This document shows, one piece after another, positions 15,001 through 27,237 of a DNA stretch of 64,000 nt (positions within the stretch are counted from its first letter, which is position 1; every line of letters starts with the position of its first letter). The notes beneath the pieces were generated by a model. It ran no database searches, was not told the DNA's origin, and was given only the letters and a program-made list of their open reading frames with translations. The position numbers were made by a program, and so were the translations under genes. Source of the stretch: Desmodesmus armatus. Taxonomy: Eukaryota; Chlorophyta; Chlorophyceae; Sphaeropleales; Scenedesmaceae. The DNA is taken from contig VIIQ02000298.1 in NCBI GenBank assembly GCA_007449985.2, positions 1-64,000 on the forward strand. The letters run 5' to 3'.

Positions 15001-18000
15001 GTTGTAATCAACTGCACAGCACATGGCACTCCACGCAAAATTGCATGATGTGTATTTATGCTTGAGACATCGTTTTGACCCCCCCCCCCCTTCATGCCAA
15101 GTTTCAGTGCAACCAAAATCGGCCGCAACAGCACCACAGTGGTTCCCATGTGGCTGGTGCATTTCATTGCTCACGTGCCCAGAGCACATACTTGCTGAAT
15201 GACGACTGCTTGTTCAGAGATCAAGACAGAGTTACAGGAAACCATCATTGCCCCTCCCCCTCCTCTTGCCCCCCATATGCCCTGCATCAGGTCTGCCAAA
15301 GTCTCACACATCAACACCAGTGTGCAGTGTGGTACCACACTGCATTTCATCCTACTGGGGGTAGTAATCAACTGCACAGCACATGGCACTCCACGCGAAA
15401 TTGCATGATGTGTATTTATGCTTGAGACATCGTTTTGAACCCCCCCCCCCCCCTCATGCCAAGTTTCAGTGCAACCAAAATCGGCCGCATCAGCACCACA
15501 GTGGTTCCCATGTGGCTGGTGCATTTCATTGCTCACGCGCCCAGAACACATACTTGCTGAATGGCGACTGCTTGTTCAGAGATCAAGACAGAGTTACCGG
15601 CAACCATCTTTGCCCCTCCCCCTCCTCTTGCCCCCCATATGCCCTGCATCAGGTCTGCCAAAGTCTCACACATCAACACCAGTGTGCAGTGTGGTACCAC
15701 ACTGCATTTCATCCTACTGGGGGTAGTAATCAACTGCACAGCACATGGCACTCCACGCGAAATTGCATGATGTGTATTTATGCTTGAGACATCGTTTTGA
15801 ACCCCCCCCCCCTCATGCCAAGTTTCAGTGCAACCAAAATCGGCCGCATCAGCACCACAGTGGTTCCCATGTGGCTGGTGCATTTCATTGCTCACGCGCC
15901 CAGAACACATACTTGCTGAATGGCGACTGCTTGTTCAGAGATCAAGACAGAGTTACCGGCAACCATCTTTGCCCCTCCCCCTCCTCTTGCCCCCCATATG
16001 CCCTGCATCAGGTCTGCCAAAGTCTCACACATCAACACCACACTGCATTTTGTGCTACTGGAGGTTGTAATCAACTGCACAGCACATGGCACTCCACGCA
16101 AATTGCATGATGTGTATTTATGCTTGAGACATCGTTTTGACCCCCCCCCCCTCATGCCAAGTTTCAGTGCAACCAAAATCGGCCGCATCAGCACCACAGT
16201 GGTTCCCATGTGGCTGGTGCATTTCATTGCTCACGTGCCCAGAGCACATACTTGCTGAATGGCGACTGCTTGTTCAGAGATCAAGACAGAGTTACAGGAA
16301 ACCATCATTGCCCCTCCCCCTCCTCTTGCCCCCCATATGCCCTGCATCAGGTCTGCCAAAGTCTCACACATCAACACCAGTGCAGTGTGGTACCACACTG
16401 CATTTCATCCTACTGGGGGTAGTAATCAACTGCACAGCACATGGCACTCCACGCGAAATTGCATGATGTGTATTTATGCTTGAGACATCGTTTTGAACCC
16501 CCCCCCCCTCATGCCAAGTTTCAGTGCAACCAAAATCGGCCGCATCAGCACCACAGTGGTTCCCATGTGGCTGGTGCATTTCATTGCTCACGCGCCCAGA
16601 ACACATACTTGCTGAATGGCGACTGCTTGTTCAGAGATCAAGACAGAGTTACCGGCAACCATCTTTGCCCCTCCCCCTCCTCTTGCCCCCCATATGCCCT
16701 GCATCAGGTCTGCCAAAGTCTCACACATCAACACCACACTGCATTTTGTGCTACTGGAGGTTGTAATCAACTGCACAGCACATGGCACTCCACGCGAAAT
16801 TGCATGATGTGTATTTATGCTTGAGACATCGTTTTGAACCCCCCCCCTCATGCCAAGTTTCAGTGCAACCAAAATCGGCCGCATCAGCACCACAGTGGTT
16901 CCCATGTGGCTGGTGCATTTCATTGCTCACGCGCCCAGAACACATACTTGCTGAATGGCGACTGCTTGTTCAGAGATCAAGACAGAGTTACCGGCAACCA
17001 TCTTTGCCCCTCCCCCTCCTCTTGCCCCCCATATGCCCTGCATCAGGTCTGCCAAAGTCTCACACATCAACACCGGTGTGCAGTGTGGTACCACACTGCA
17101 TTTCATCCTACTGGGGGTTGTAATCAACTGCACAGCACATGGCACTCCACGCAAAATTGCATGATGTGTATTTATGCTTGAGACATCGTTTTGACCCCCC
17201 CCCCCTTCATGCCAAGTTTCAGTGCAACCAAAATCGGCCGCAACAGCACCACAGTGGTTCCCATGTGGCTGGTGCATTTCATTGCTCACGTGCCCAGAGC
17301 ACATACTTGCTGAATGACGACTGCTTGTTCAGAGATCAAGACAGAGTTACAGGAAACCATCATTGCCCCTCCCCCTCCTCTTGCCCCCCATATGCCCTGC
17401 ATCAGGTCTGCCAAAGTCTCACACATCAACACCAGTGTGCAGTGTGGTACCACACTGCATTTCATCCTACTGGGGGTAGTAATCAACTGCACAGCACATG
17501 GCACTCCACGCGAAATTGCATGATGTGTATTTATGCTTGAGACATCGTTTTGAACCCCCCCCCCCCTCATGCCAAGTTTCAGTGCAACCAAAATCGGCCG
17601 CATCAGCACCACAGTGGTTCCCATGTGGCTGGTGCATTTCATTGCTCACGCGCCCAGAACACATACTTGCTGAATGGCGACTGCTTGTTCAGAGATCAAG
17701 ACAGAGTTACCGGCAACCATCTTTGCCCCTCCCCCTCCTCTTGCCCCCCATATGCCCTGCATCAGGTCTGCCAAAGTCTCACACATCAACACCACACTGC
17801 ATTTTGTGCTACTGGAGGTTGTAATCAACTGCACAGCACATGGCACTCTACGCGAAATTGCATGATGTGTATTTATGCTTGAGACATCGTTTTGAACCCC
17901 CCCCCTCATGCCAAGTTTCAGTGCAACCAAAATCGGCCGCATCAGCACCACAGTGGTTCCCATGTGGCTGGTGCATTTCATTGCTCACGCGCCCAGAACA

Positions 18001-18954
18001 CATACTTGCTGAATGGCGACTGCTTGTTCAGAGATCAAGACAGAGTTACCGGCAACCATCTTTGCCCCTCCCCCTCCTCTTGCCCCCCATATGCCCTGCA
18101 TCAGGTCTGCCAAAGTCTCACACATCAACACCGGTGTGCAGTGTGGTACCACACTGCATTTCATCCTACTGGGGGTTGTAATCAACTGCACAGCACATGG
18201 CACTCCACGCAAAATTGCATGATGTGTATTTATGCTTGAGACATTGTTTTGAACCCCCCCCCCCTCATGCCAAGTTTCAGTGCAACCAAAATCGGCCGCA
18301 TCAGCACCACAGTGGTTCCCATGTGGCTGGTGCATTTCATTGCTCACGCGCCCAGAACACATACTTGCTGAATGGCGACTGCTTGTTCAGAGATCAAGAC
18401 AGAGTTACCGGCAACCATCTTTGCCCCTCCCCCTCCTCTTGCCCCCCATATGCCTTGCATCAGGTCTGCCAAAGTCTCACACATCAACACCGGTGTGCAG
18501 TGTGGTACCACACTGCATTTCATCCTACTGGGGGTTGTAATCAACTGCACAGCACATGGCACTCCACGCAAAATTGCATGATGTGTATTTATGCTTGAGA
18601 CATCGTTTTGACCCCCCCCCCCCCTTCATGCCAAGTTTCAGTGCAACCAAAATCGGCCGCAACAGCACCACAGTGGTTCCCATGTGGCTGGTGCATTTCA
18701 TTGCTCACGTGCCCAGAGCACATACTTGCTGAATGACGACTGCTTGTTCAGAGATCAAGACAGAGTTACAGGAAACCATCATTGCCCCTCCCCCTCCTCT
18801 TGCCCCCCATATGCCCTGCATCAGGTCTGCCAAAGTCTCACACATCAACACCAGTGTGCAGTGTGGTACCACACTGCATTTCATCCTACTGGGGGTAGTA
18901 ATCAACTGCACAGCACATGGCACTCCACGCGAAATTGCATGATGTGTATTTATG
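1..18954 (+). repeat. 341/359-bp satellite array, left part (about 54 monomers)
   Basis: Tandem head-to-tail monomers, all in the same orientation; the array is open at the left window edge. Each monomer contains ACATCGTTTTGAAC, a C run of 7-15, CCAAGTTTCAGTGCAACC, CCATGTGGCTGGTGCATTTC, a C-rich block, CTGCCAAAGTCTCACACATC and CATGATGTGTATTTATGC. Two main length classes alternate: 341 bp (ending TTTTGTGCTACTGGAGG) and about 357-360 bp (carrying GGTGTGCAGTGTGGTACC and TTTCATCCTACTGGGGG). Monomers from about 3,850 to 9,000 are mostly the short class. The first three or four monomers are the most diverged. Reading frames run through it only because the repeat lacks stops; the period is not a multiple of three and all frames appear open, so nothing here is annotated as coding. 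Confidence 0.98.
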
Positions 18955-20562
18955 GGGAAGAAAATGTTACACGCAGACACATTCGCCACACATCAATGGC
19001 ATTGCCTGCCAGGGTTGAACCGGTTGAAACACTAAGGTGGGGAAAAACCCCGATCCCCGTCAGTGGTTTGCACCACCTACACCAGATAGTAGCCTGATTC
19101 AAAGCAAGACAGCAAAGGAGACTTCATTGACATCCTGAGGCAACACGACAACCTTGTACAGAAGTGGGAAGCAAACAGCTAGGATCCAGCATGCAGCAGC
19201 ACCAAGAAATACCCCTTGTCAGGTCAGATGCCCAAAGTCAGCCCAAGAAGGCGCGCCCGGCGCACTTTCATCTTGTACAGAGTGTATGCCAACGCAGACT
19301 GCTCTCCATGTTGAAACACTGATCGCACACATTCAGGGTCGTCCAGTACCACAGCATCAGACAGGGGGAAGGCCGGGCAAGCGGCGCGCAAATCATCGTA
19401 AACAGGGCACTCCAACAGGAAGTGCTTCAAGTCTTCCACATTACGACTAGTTCTTGTCCTTGCCAGTACAGCTTGGCGGTGGGCCAGGGTAGCATCCTCT
19501 CCACAACACACTCGACACAGGCGGTCAGCACGGGGCACAGAGACCCTTCGCTTACGTCCCTGTTCTATTTCAAGGTGGGCTGAACCAATACGCAACTGGG
19601 CAAGGTTACGCGCTACATCAAAGGGCAGGCACAACTTGATATGCGGAGGCGCATCGTCCCTTGAGAAGGGATTGAAGCCAGGATCTAGCGGGTAGACCCA
19701 TGCATGATGTGTAAGCTTGTGAATGCCGATAGAAGGGGCGGAACGCGGGTCACCTTGGGTGAGACCTCGCCACCGGGCCCTGAATAGGGCAGCCAGCGCG
19801 GCCTGCACTGCAGACTCCTCCCACCTCTGTTGCATCACCCAGTCAAGCGACTGCTGCCGCCAGTCACCAGCAAGCAACTGCAACGAGCACATAGTTTGCA
19901 GGAAACAAGAGGACCAACACTCCCGACAACCTGCAAGTGCAAGCGCTACATCCTCACGCCACACACACCCCGCCAGGGATCTCGGCTGATCGTCACGAGC
20001 ATCAGACAACTTTGTCCACCATCGCGCAGCCAGCACCACCCAGTGATACATAATGGGTCGACGATGCATGTCCCTGTACACGACATCAGTGGCAATGCCT
20101 TTGATAGACCCAGTCGTGATGCGCAAGAACGATGTGTGTACCTTCTCGGCCTGGGTATCGTAAGGCGTGTTCTGCAGGCGCTTAGCAAATATCGCGGGTC
20201 CCCATATGTGAGATGCATACGAAAGGACTGGCTCAACAAGTATATCGAACATTCTGCACTTGATGTCAAACTGAGTCAAACAGGAGCGGCGACAACGGGT
20301 CAGCATGGCATGCATTGCCTTGCTGCCAGACACCGCCAGAGCATCAGAGGCGCCCAGAAGCCCACGGGTCTCATGCACGCGCACACCCAAATAGACGTAC
20401 TCACTTTGCCGCGCAATCTCGCGCCCTCGATACACAAGACGGAACCCTGCCGGCACCTTCATGCCCCGCTGGCGGAAACAAACGGCACAAGTCTTGTGCG
20501 GGGCAAGATTCACCTCCATCCCAAACAGGTGGCAGAACACACTCAACACATCAACAAGCTCC
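18955..20562 (-). mobile_element. 5'-truncated non-LTR retrotransposon (LINE) inserted in the satellite
   Basis: A 1,608-bp block interrupts one satellite monomer. It is flanked by TTTATG at 18,949-18,954 and again at 20,563-20,568. Removing the block plus one copy of TTTATG restores an intact monomer, so this is a 6-bp target-site duplication. The element lies on the minus strand. Its 5' end at 20,562 falls just after where the catalytic YADD motif of reverse transcriptase would be, and its 3' end is at 18,955. The 3' untranslated part (18,955-19,223) ends TTTTCTTCCC with no poly(A) and no obvious short tandem tail. 5' truncation is the usual outcome of target-primed reverse transcription (family knowledge). 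Confidence 0.9.
19224..20562 (-). pseudogene. LINE ORF2 fragment: reverse-transcriptase thumb to C-terminal zinc knuckle
   Basis: About 446 codons are open on the minus strand, starting in the thumb region and ending at a stop at 19,224. The first residues (KELVDVLSVFCHLFGMEVN, then KTCAVCF) match the segment that follows the YADD box in non-LTR reverse transcriptases. YVYLGVRV and the downstream VEPVLSYASHIWG block are also typical of LINE ORF2. The C-terminus has a Cys/His cluster (CRVCCGEDATLAH, then HFLLEC), like the zinc-binding region at the end of these proteins. The endonuclease and catalytic palm are absent, so the copy cannot move by itself. The frame also runs upstream into satellite sequence, but that part is chimeric and not native. 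The open, undamaged frame suggests a fairly recent insertion. Confidence 0.88.
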
Positions 20563-23500
20563 TTTATGCTTGAGACATCGTTTTGAACCCCCCCCCCCTC
20601 ATGCCAAGTTTCAGTGCAACCAAAATCGGCCGCATCAGCACCACAGTGGTTCCCATGTGGCTGGTGCATTTCATTGCTCACGCGCCCAGAACACATACTT
20701 GCTGAATGGCGACTGCTTGTTCAGAGATCAAGACAGAGTTACCGGCAACCATCTTTGCCCCTCCCCCTCCTCTTGCCCCCCATATGCCCTGCATCAGGTC
20801 TGCCAAAGTCTCACACATCAACACCAGTGTGCAGTGTGGTACCACACTGCATTTCATCCTACTGGGGTAGTAATCAACTGCACAGCACATGGCACTCCAC
20901 GCGAAATTGCATGATGTGTATTTATGCTTGAGACATCGTTTTGAACCCCCCCCCCCCCTCATGCCAAGTTTCAGTGCAACCAAAATCGGCCGCATCAGCA
21001 CCACAGTGGTTCCCATGTGGCTGGTGCATTTCATTGCTCACGCGCCCAGAACACATACTTGCTGAATGGCGACTGCTTGTTCAGAGATCAAGACAGAGTT
21101 ACCGGCAACCATCTTTGCCCCTCCCCCTCCTCTTGCCCCCCATATGCCCTGCATCAGGTCTGCCAAAGTCTCACACATCAACACCACACTGCATTTTGTG
21201 CTACTGGAGGTTGTAATCAACTGCACAGCACATGGCACTCCACGCAAAATTGCATGATGTGTATTTATGCTTGAGACATCGTTTTGAACCCCCCCCCTCA
21301 TGCCAAGTTTCAGTGCAACCAAAATCGGCCGCATCAGCACCACAGTGGTTCCCATGTGGCTGGTGCATTTCATTGCTCACGCGCCCAGAACACATACTTG
21401 CTGAATGGCGACTGCTTGTTCAGAGATCAAGACAGAGTTACAGGAAACCATCTTTGCCCCTCCCCCTCCTCTTGCCCCCCATATGCCCTGCATCAGGTCT
21501 GCCAAAGTCTCACACATCAACACCGGTGTGCAGTGTGGTACCACACTGCATTTCATCCTACTGGGGGTTGTAATCAACTGCACAGCACATGGCACTCCAC
21601 GCAAAATTGCATGATGTGTATTTATGCTTGAGACATCGTTTTGAACCCCCCCCCCCCTCATGCCAAGTTTCAGTGCAACCAAAATCGGCCGCATCAGCAC
21701 CACAGTGGTTCCCATGTGGCTGGTGCATTTCATTGCTCACGCGCCCAGAACACATACTTGCTGAATGGCGACTGCTTGTTCTGAGATCAAGACAGAGTTA
21801 CCGGCAACCATCTTTGCCCCTCCCCCTCCTCTTGCCCCCCATATGCCCTGCATCAGGTCTGCCAAAGTCTCACACATCAACACCGGTGTGCAGTGTGGTA
21901 CCACACTGCATTTCATCCTACTGGGGGTTGTAATCACCTGCACAGCACATGGCACTCCACGCAAAATTGCATGATGTGTATTTATGCTTGAGACATCGTG
22001 TTGAACCCCCCCCCCCTTCATGCCAAGTTTCAGCGCAACCAAAATCGGCCGCATCAGCACCACAGTGGTTCCCATGTGGCTGGTGCATTTCATTGCTCAC
22101 GCGCCCAGAACACATACTTGCTGAATGGCGACTGCTTGTTCAGAGATCAAGACAGAATTACAGGAAACCATCATTGCCCCTCCCCCTCCTCTTGCCCCCC
22201 ATATGCCCTGCATCAGGTCTGCCAAAGTCTCACACATCAACACCGGTGTGCAGTGTGGTACCACACTGCATTTCATCCTACTAGGGGTTGTAATCAACTG
22301 CACAGCACATGGCACTCCACGCGAAATTGCATGATGTGTATTCCAGTAAAGTAGTAGTAGTAGTAGTATTTATGCTTGAGACATCGTTTTGAACCCCCCC
22401 CCTCATGCCAAGTTTCAGTGCAACCAAAATCGGCCGCATCAGCACCACAGTGGTTCCCATGTGGCTGGTGCATTTCATTGCTCACGCGCCCAGAACACAT
22501 ACTTGCTGAATGGCGACTGCTTGTTCTGAGATCAAGACAGAGTTACCGGCAACCATCTTTGCCCCTCCCCCTCCTCTTGCCCCCCATATGCCCTGCATCA
22601 GGTCTGCCAAAGTCTCACACATCAACACCACACTGCATTTTGTGCTACTGGAGGTTGTAATCAACTGCACAGCACATGGCACTCTACGCGAAATTGCATG
22701 ATGTGTATTTATGCTTGAGACATCGTTTTGAACCCCCCCCCCCTCATGCCAAGTTTCAGTGCAACCAAAATCGGCCGCATCAGCACCACAGTGGTTCCCA
22801 TGTGGCTGGTGCATTTCATTGCTCACGCGCCCAGAACACATACTTGCTGAATGGCGACTGCTTGTTCAGAGATCAAGACAGAGTTACAGGAAACCATCAT
22901 TGCCCCTCCCCCTCCTCTTGCCCCCCATATGCCCTGCATCAGGTCTGCCAAAGTCTCACACATCAACACCGGTGTGCAGTGTGGTACCACACTGCATTTC
23001 ATCCTACTGGGGGTTGTAATCAACTGCACAGCACATGGCACTCCACGCAAAATTGCATGATGTGTATTTATGCTTGAGACATCGTTTTGAACCCCCCCCC
23101 CCTCATGCCAAGTTTCAGTGCAACCAAAATCGGCCGCATCAGCACCACAGTGGTTCCCATGTGGCTGGTGCATTTCATTGCTCACGCGCCCAGAACACAT
23201 ACTTGCTGAATGGCGACTGCTTGTTCAGAGATCAAGACAGAGTTACCGGCAACCATCTTTGCCCCTCCCCCTCCTCTTGCCCCCCATATGCCCTGCATCA
23301 GGTCTGCCAAAGTCTCACACATCAACACCGGTGTGCAGTGTGGTACCACACTGCATTTCATCCTACTGGGGGTTGTAATCAACTGCACAGCACATGGCAC
23401 TCCACGCAAAATTGCATGATGTGTATTTATGCTTGAGACATCGTTTTGACCCCCCCCCCCTTCATGCCAAGTTTCAGTGCAACCAAAATCGGCCGCAACA

Positions 23501-25614
23501 GCACCACAGTGGTTCCCATGTGGCTGGTGCATTTCATTGCTCACGTGCCCAGAGCACATACTTGCTGAATGACGACTGCTTGTTCAGAGATCAAGACAGA
23601 GTTACAGGAAACCATCATTGCCCCTCCCCCTCCTCTTGCCCCCCATATGCCCTGCATCAGGTCTGCCAAAGTCTCACACATCAACACCAGTGTGCAGTGT
23701 GGTACCACACTGCATTTCATCCTACTGGGGGTAGTAATCAATTGCACAGCACATGGCACTCCACGCGAAATTGCATGATGTGTATTTATGCTTGAGACAT
23801 CGTTTTGAACCCCCCCCCCCTCATGCCAAGTTTCAGTGCAACCAAAATCGGCCGCATCAGCACCACAGTGGTTCCCATGTGGCTGGTGCATTTCATTGCT
23901 CACGCGCCCAGAACACATACTTGCTGAATGGCGACTGCTTGTTCAGAGATCAAGACAGAGTTACCGGCAACCATCATTGCCCCTCCCCCTCCTCTTGCCC
24001 CCCATATGCCCTGCATCAGGTCTGCCAAAGTCTCACACATCAACACCGGTGTGCAGTGTGGTACCACACTGCATTTCATCCTACTGGGGGTTGTAATCAA
24101 CTGCACAGCACATGGCACTCCACGCAAAATTGCATGATGTGTATTTATGCTTGAGACATCGTTTTGAACCCCCCCCCCTCATGCCAAGTTTCAGTGCAAC
24201 CAAAATCGGCCGCATCAGCACCACAGTGGTTCCCATGTGGCTGGTGCATTTCATTGCTCACGCGCCCAGAACACATACTTGCTGAATGGCGACTGCTTGT
24301 TCTGAGATCAAGACAGAGTTACCGGCAACCATCTTTGCCCCTCCCCCTCCTCTTGCCCCCCATATGCCCTGCATCAGGTCTGCCAAAGTCTCACACATCA
24401 ACACCACACTGCATTTTGTGCTACTGGAGGTTGTAATCAACTGCACAGCACATGGCACTCCACGCGAAATTGCATGATGTGTATTTATGCTTGAGACATC
24501 GTTTTGAACCCCCCCCCTCATGCCAAGTTTCAGTGCAACCAAAATCGGCCGCATCAGCACCACAGTGGTTCCCATGTGGCTGGTGCATTTCAGTGCTCAC
24601 GCGCCCAGAACACATACTTGCTGAATGGCGACTGCTTGTTCTGAGATCAAGACAGAGTTACAGGAAACCATCATTGCCCCTCCCCCTCCTCTTGCCCCCC
24701 ATATGCCCTGCATCAGGTCTGCCAAAGTCTCACACATCAACACCGGTGTGCAGTGTGGTACCACACTGCATTTCATCCTACTGGGGGTTGTAATCAACTG
24801 CACAGCACATGGCACTCCACGCGAAATTGCATGATGTGTATTTATGCTTGAGACATCGTTTTGAACCCCCCCCCCTCATGCCAAGTTTCAGTGCAACCAA
24901 AATCGGCCGCATCAGCACCACAGTGGTTCCCATGTGGCTGGTGCATTTCATTGCTCACGCGCCCAGAACACATACTTGCTGAATGGCGACTGCTTGTTCA
25001 GAGATCAAGACAGAGTTACCGGCAACCATCTTTGCCCCTCCCCCTCCTCTTGCCCCCCATATGCCCTGCATCAGGTCTGCCAAAGTCTCACACATCAACA
25101 CCACACTGCATTTTGTGCTACTGGAGGTTGTAATCAACTGCACAGCACATGGCACTCCACGCAAAATTGCATGATGTGTATTTATGCTTGAGACATCGTT
25201 TTGAACCCCCCCCCCCTCATGCCAAGTTTCAGTGCAACCAAAATCGGCCGCATCAGCACCACAGTGGTTCCCATGTGGCTGGTGCATTTCAGTGCTCACG
25301 CGCCCAGAACACATACTTGCTGAATGGCGACTGCTTGTTCTGAGATCAAGACAGAGTTACAGGAAACCATCATTGCCCCTCCCCCTCCTCTTGCCCCCCA
25401 TATGCCCTGCATCAGGTCTGCCAAAGTCTCACACATCAACACCACACTGCATTTTGTGCTACTGGAGGTTGTAATCAACTGCACAGCACATGGCACTCCA
25501 CGCGAAATCGCATGATGTGTATTTATGCTTGAGACATCGTTTTGAACCCCCCCCCCTCATGCCAAGTTTCAGTGCAACCAAAATCGGCCGCATCAGCACC
25601 ACAGTGGTTCCCAC
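20563..25614 (+). repeat. 341/359-bp satellite array, right part (about 15 monomers)
   Basis: Continuation of the same array beyond the LINE, in the same orientation and with the same two monomer classes. It stops inside a monomer right after CCACAGTGGTTCCC near 25,614, where a run of about 18 C followed by GCCCCCGGACG begins non-satellite DNA. Marker variants, such as ACTCTACGCG at 22,681 and the TTTTGACCCC/CGCAACAGC type at 23,450, repeat the order seen left of the LINE. The LINE therefore split one continuous array. Confidence 0.97.
22343..22365 (+). mobile_element. 23-bp (GTA)n-tailed insertion in a satellite monomer
   Basis: CCAGTAAA followed by five GTA units is inserted in a monomer between two copies of GTATT (22,338-22,342 and 22,366-22,370). 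Deleting the insert plus one GTATT restores the monomer, so GTATT behaves as a 5-bp target duplication. The short unique head followed by a trinucleotide tail would fit an extremely 5'-truncated retroelement end (inference). The insertion point overlaps the LINE target site in the same monomer. Confidence 0.6.
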
Positions 25615-25992
25615 TCCGCCCCCCCCCCCCCCCCCGCCCCCGGACGAACTGGGTGCTTGCACCATACAACCTGTTATGGCAGGCCTGCAGACTGCAGTCG
25701 TGCTTGTTTCTTTGAGGGCCTTTCAGCCCAAAAGCGTTCGTTTTTTTTCCAAAACCCGGTGCCTCATCTCAGGTGCTTCGTGCGAGATCCCCTGATACTT
25801 GGTGACTTGCTCCTTGAGCGGCCCTTAGCCTCTGGTGGACGGTCCCATAGTAGGCCTGCCTATTCAATAGGCAAAGTTAGTTAAACGTCAACATGGTAGC
25901 ACTGGAAAAAGCTTCCTGTGGCATGTGTGGAGGTGCGATAGAGCAGGTTCAGCTATTTATGTCGGGGTCAGGTCTGGGTGACGGTTTTTTGT
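25615..25992. other. Array-edge unique sequence, no gene recognised
   Basis: The array ends in a run of about 18 C (near 25,620-25,637), and mixed sequence follows without any ORF that looks coding. GTAGGCCTGCCTATTCAATA at about 25,851 can fold (TAGGC with GCCTA), and GTAGGCCTGCCTATT recurs near 41,500, so this is probably a dispersed repeat fragment. Confidence 0.5.
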
Positions 25993-26233
25993 ACCCGGTA
26001 CACCCTGTTGCTTTGCAAGGGGGCTGAGCAAGGAGCGGAAACATGTTGGAGGCAGCTCGGCAGGGGGTGGGGGGGTACGCAAATGAGAACAGTAGCAACT
26101 GAGACCTGGCCTGCTCTGGCAGAGTCTGCAGGGAAGAGGTGCTGGGGTGGGAGCAAAGAGCACTTCCGGGACATCCAGGGCCCCCAGTAGGGGAACATCT
26201 ACCCGTGACACAAAGAAACAGGGTGTACCGGGT
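25993..26233. mobile_element. 241-bp MITE-like element with 23-bp terminal inverted repeats
   Basis: The left end begins ACCCGGTACACCCTGTTG followed by CTTTG (25,993-26,015). The right end (26,211-26,233) is its reverse complement with a single mismatch. The interior is non-coding. I cannot identify a target-site duplication next to the ends, so the superfamily is left open. Small size, matching termini and no ORF fit a non-autonomous DNA transposon. Confidence 0.65.
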
Positions 26234-27237
26234 TCAAAGACCGCTACCTGATGGGTGCCGTGGTGACATGGCTTGCTTTGTCATTTGACAGAGCTGATTG
26301 TTGTGAGATCTTGTTGGTGTGTATTGAGTTGTGTGAAATTGCCAGGAGAGAACAGTGTGGGCTGCGTGTGCAATTGTCAGCAGACGGCAGCCCCAGCCTG
26401 AGTGCGCCTGTATGGGGTGATATTTGCCAGTGGGGTTTCTTCTTTGTTGGGACCCATTCTGCATTTCTTCTCCAAGTCAGGCTGTCTGCCAGAAAGGTCA
26501 CAATGCCCTGTTACCAAGGGTTTGTGCGCCTGTGCTCTGGTCATGCTCCTCCCCGCCCCTTTGGGCAGGCTGTGAAGAGCAACCAGCAAGTGCCTGCAAC
26601 CCTTGGCCCATAGAACCAGGCAGTCCTATACAAGTAGCGCTATGATGGTCTATTTCACCATGCAGCACCCACCCAACGCCATACAACTTATATATTCGTT
26701 CCCCCAGTGCACTCGGTTGCCCCTGACAGCCACGTTCATGTTGCTGGCAATCTACTGCTGTTGGTTTAGAGGGACCCCCCAGGCTTTACAAGCAGTTTCC
26801 GAAGAAGGCAAAAAACCGATATGGCAGACAGACGCTGGTATTGGGGATGTGCATTCCATACCCCAGGCATTACATTCCCGATGTGCCTGTACCCCTGATA
26901 ACCTTGGGTCATGACATGCCCAAACCTGTGGCACAACAGGGTTTAGGGGATGCATGGGCCATGCGGCATGGCTACTAAAGCATGGCTGTGAAAGTGCACA
27001 AAAGCGACCTACAGGCTTAGCTCTAGATCTGCCACAGCGATTCACCATATATGGCATATGGGGGGGGCGGCAAGCTTCCATTGATAGCCCCACAGCTGCA
27101 TCAACCTATGTGACAGCCCCACAGCTGCATTTTCAACAAATTCTGACACGCGGGTTTTTAGAGAAACCGGCATCGCAGGGGTGTGCTGTTACAGTGTAAT
27201 CGGGGTCGGTGTAATGTAGTTACATGTAATTACACAT
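26234..27237. other. Intergenic region, no supported gene
   Basis: Several overlapping ORFs of 60-120 codons occur on both strands (the longest at 26,251-26,613, plus strand), but none shows a recognisable domain or dominates its competitors. The short direct repeat AGCCCCACAGCTGCAT occurs twice, near 27,083 and 27,115. Nothing else is clear. Confidence 0.4.

Larger units (their letters stand above)
11141..23460 (+). repeat. Higher-order repeat of about 3.2-3.5 kb inside the satellite
   Basis: A rare monomer variant with ACTCTACGCG instead of ACTCCACGCG starts at 11,141, 14,313, 17,845 and 22,681. Each time, 765-769 bp later, the same special monomer appears: TTTTGACCCC instead of TTTTGAACCCC, CGCAACAGC instead of CGCATCAGC, CACGTGCCCAGAGC, GAATGACGAC and GGGGGTAGTAATC. 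The spacings are 3,172, 3,532 and 4,836 bp; the last becomes about 3,222 bp after removing the LINE and its target duplication. This corresponds to a block of 9-10 monomers amplified as a unit. Further copies of the special monomer at about 9,790, 10,494 and 17,194 show additional rearrangement. Confidence 0.8.

Noticed and set aside
1..25614. CRISPR-like array
   Set aside because: The repeats are 341-359 bp with no unique spacers and no cas-like genes; this is a eukaryotic satellite.
1..25614. Firm annotation of the array as the centromere
   Set aside because: Higher-order structure and a conserved box are suggestive, but subtelomeric or heterochromatic knob satellites can look the same; no telomere repeat or CENH3 evidence is in the window.
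24..25795. Hundreds of overlapping ORFs of 60-140 codons on both strands across the satellite
   Set aside because: They repeat with the satellite, occur in several frames at once, shift frame because monomers are not multiples of three, and have no domain. They result from a stop-poor repeat.
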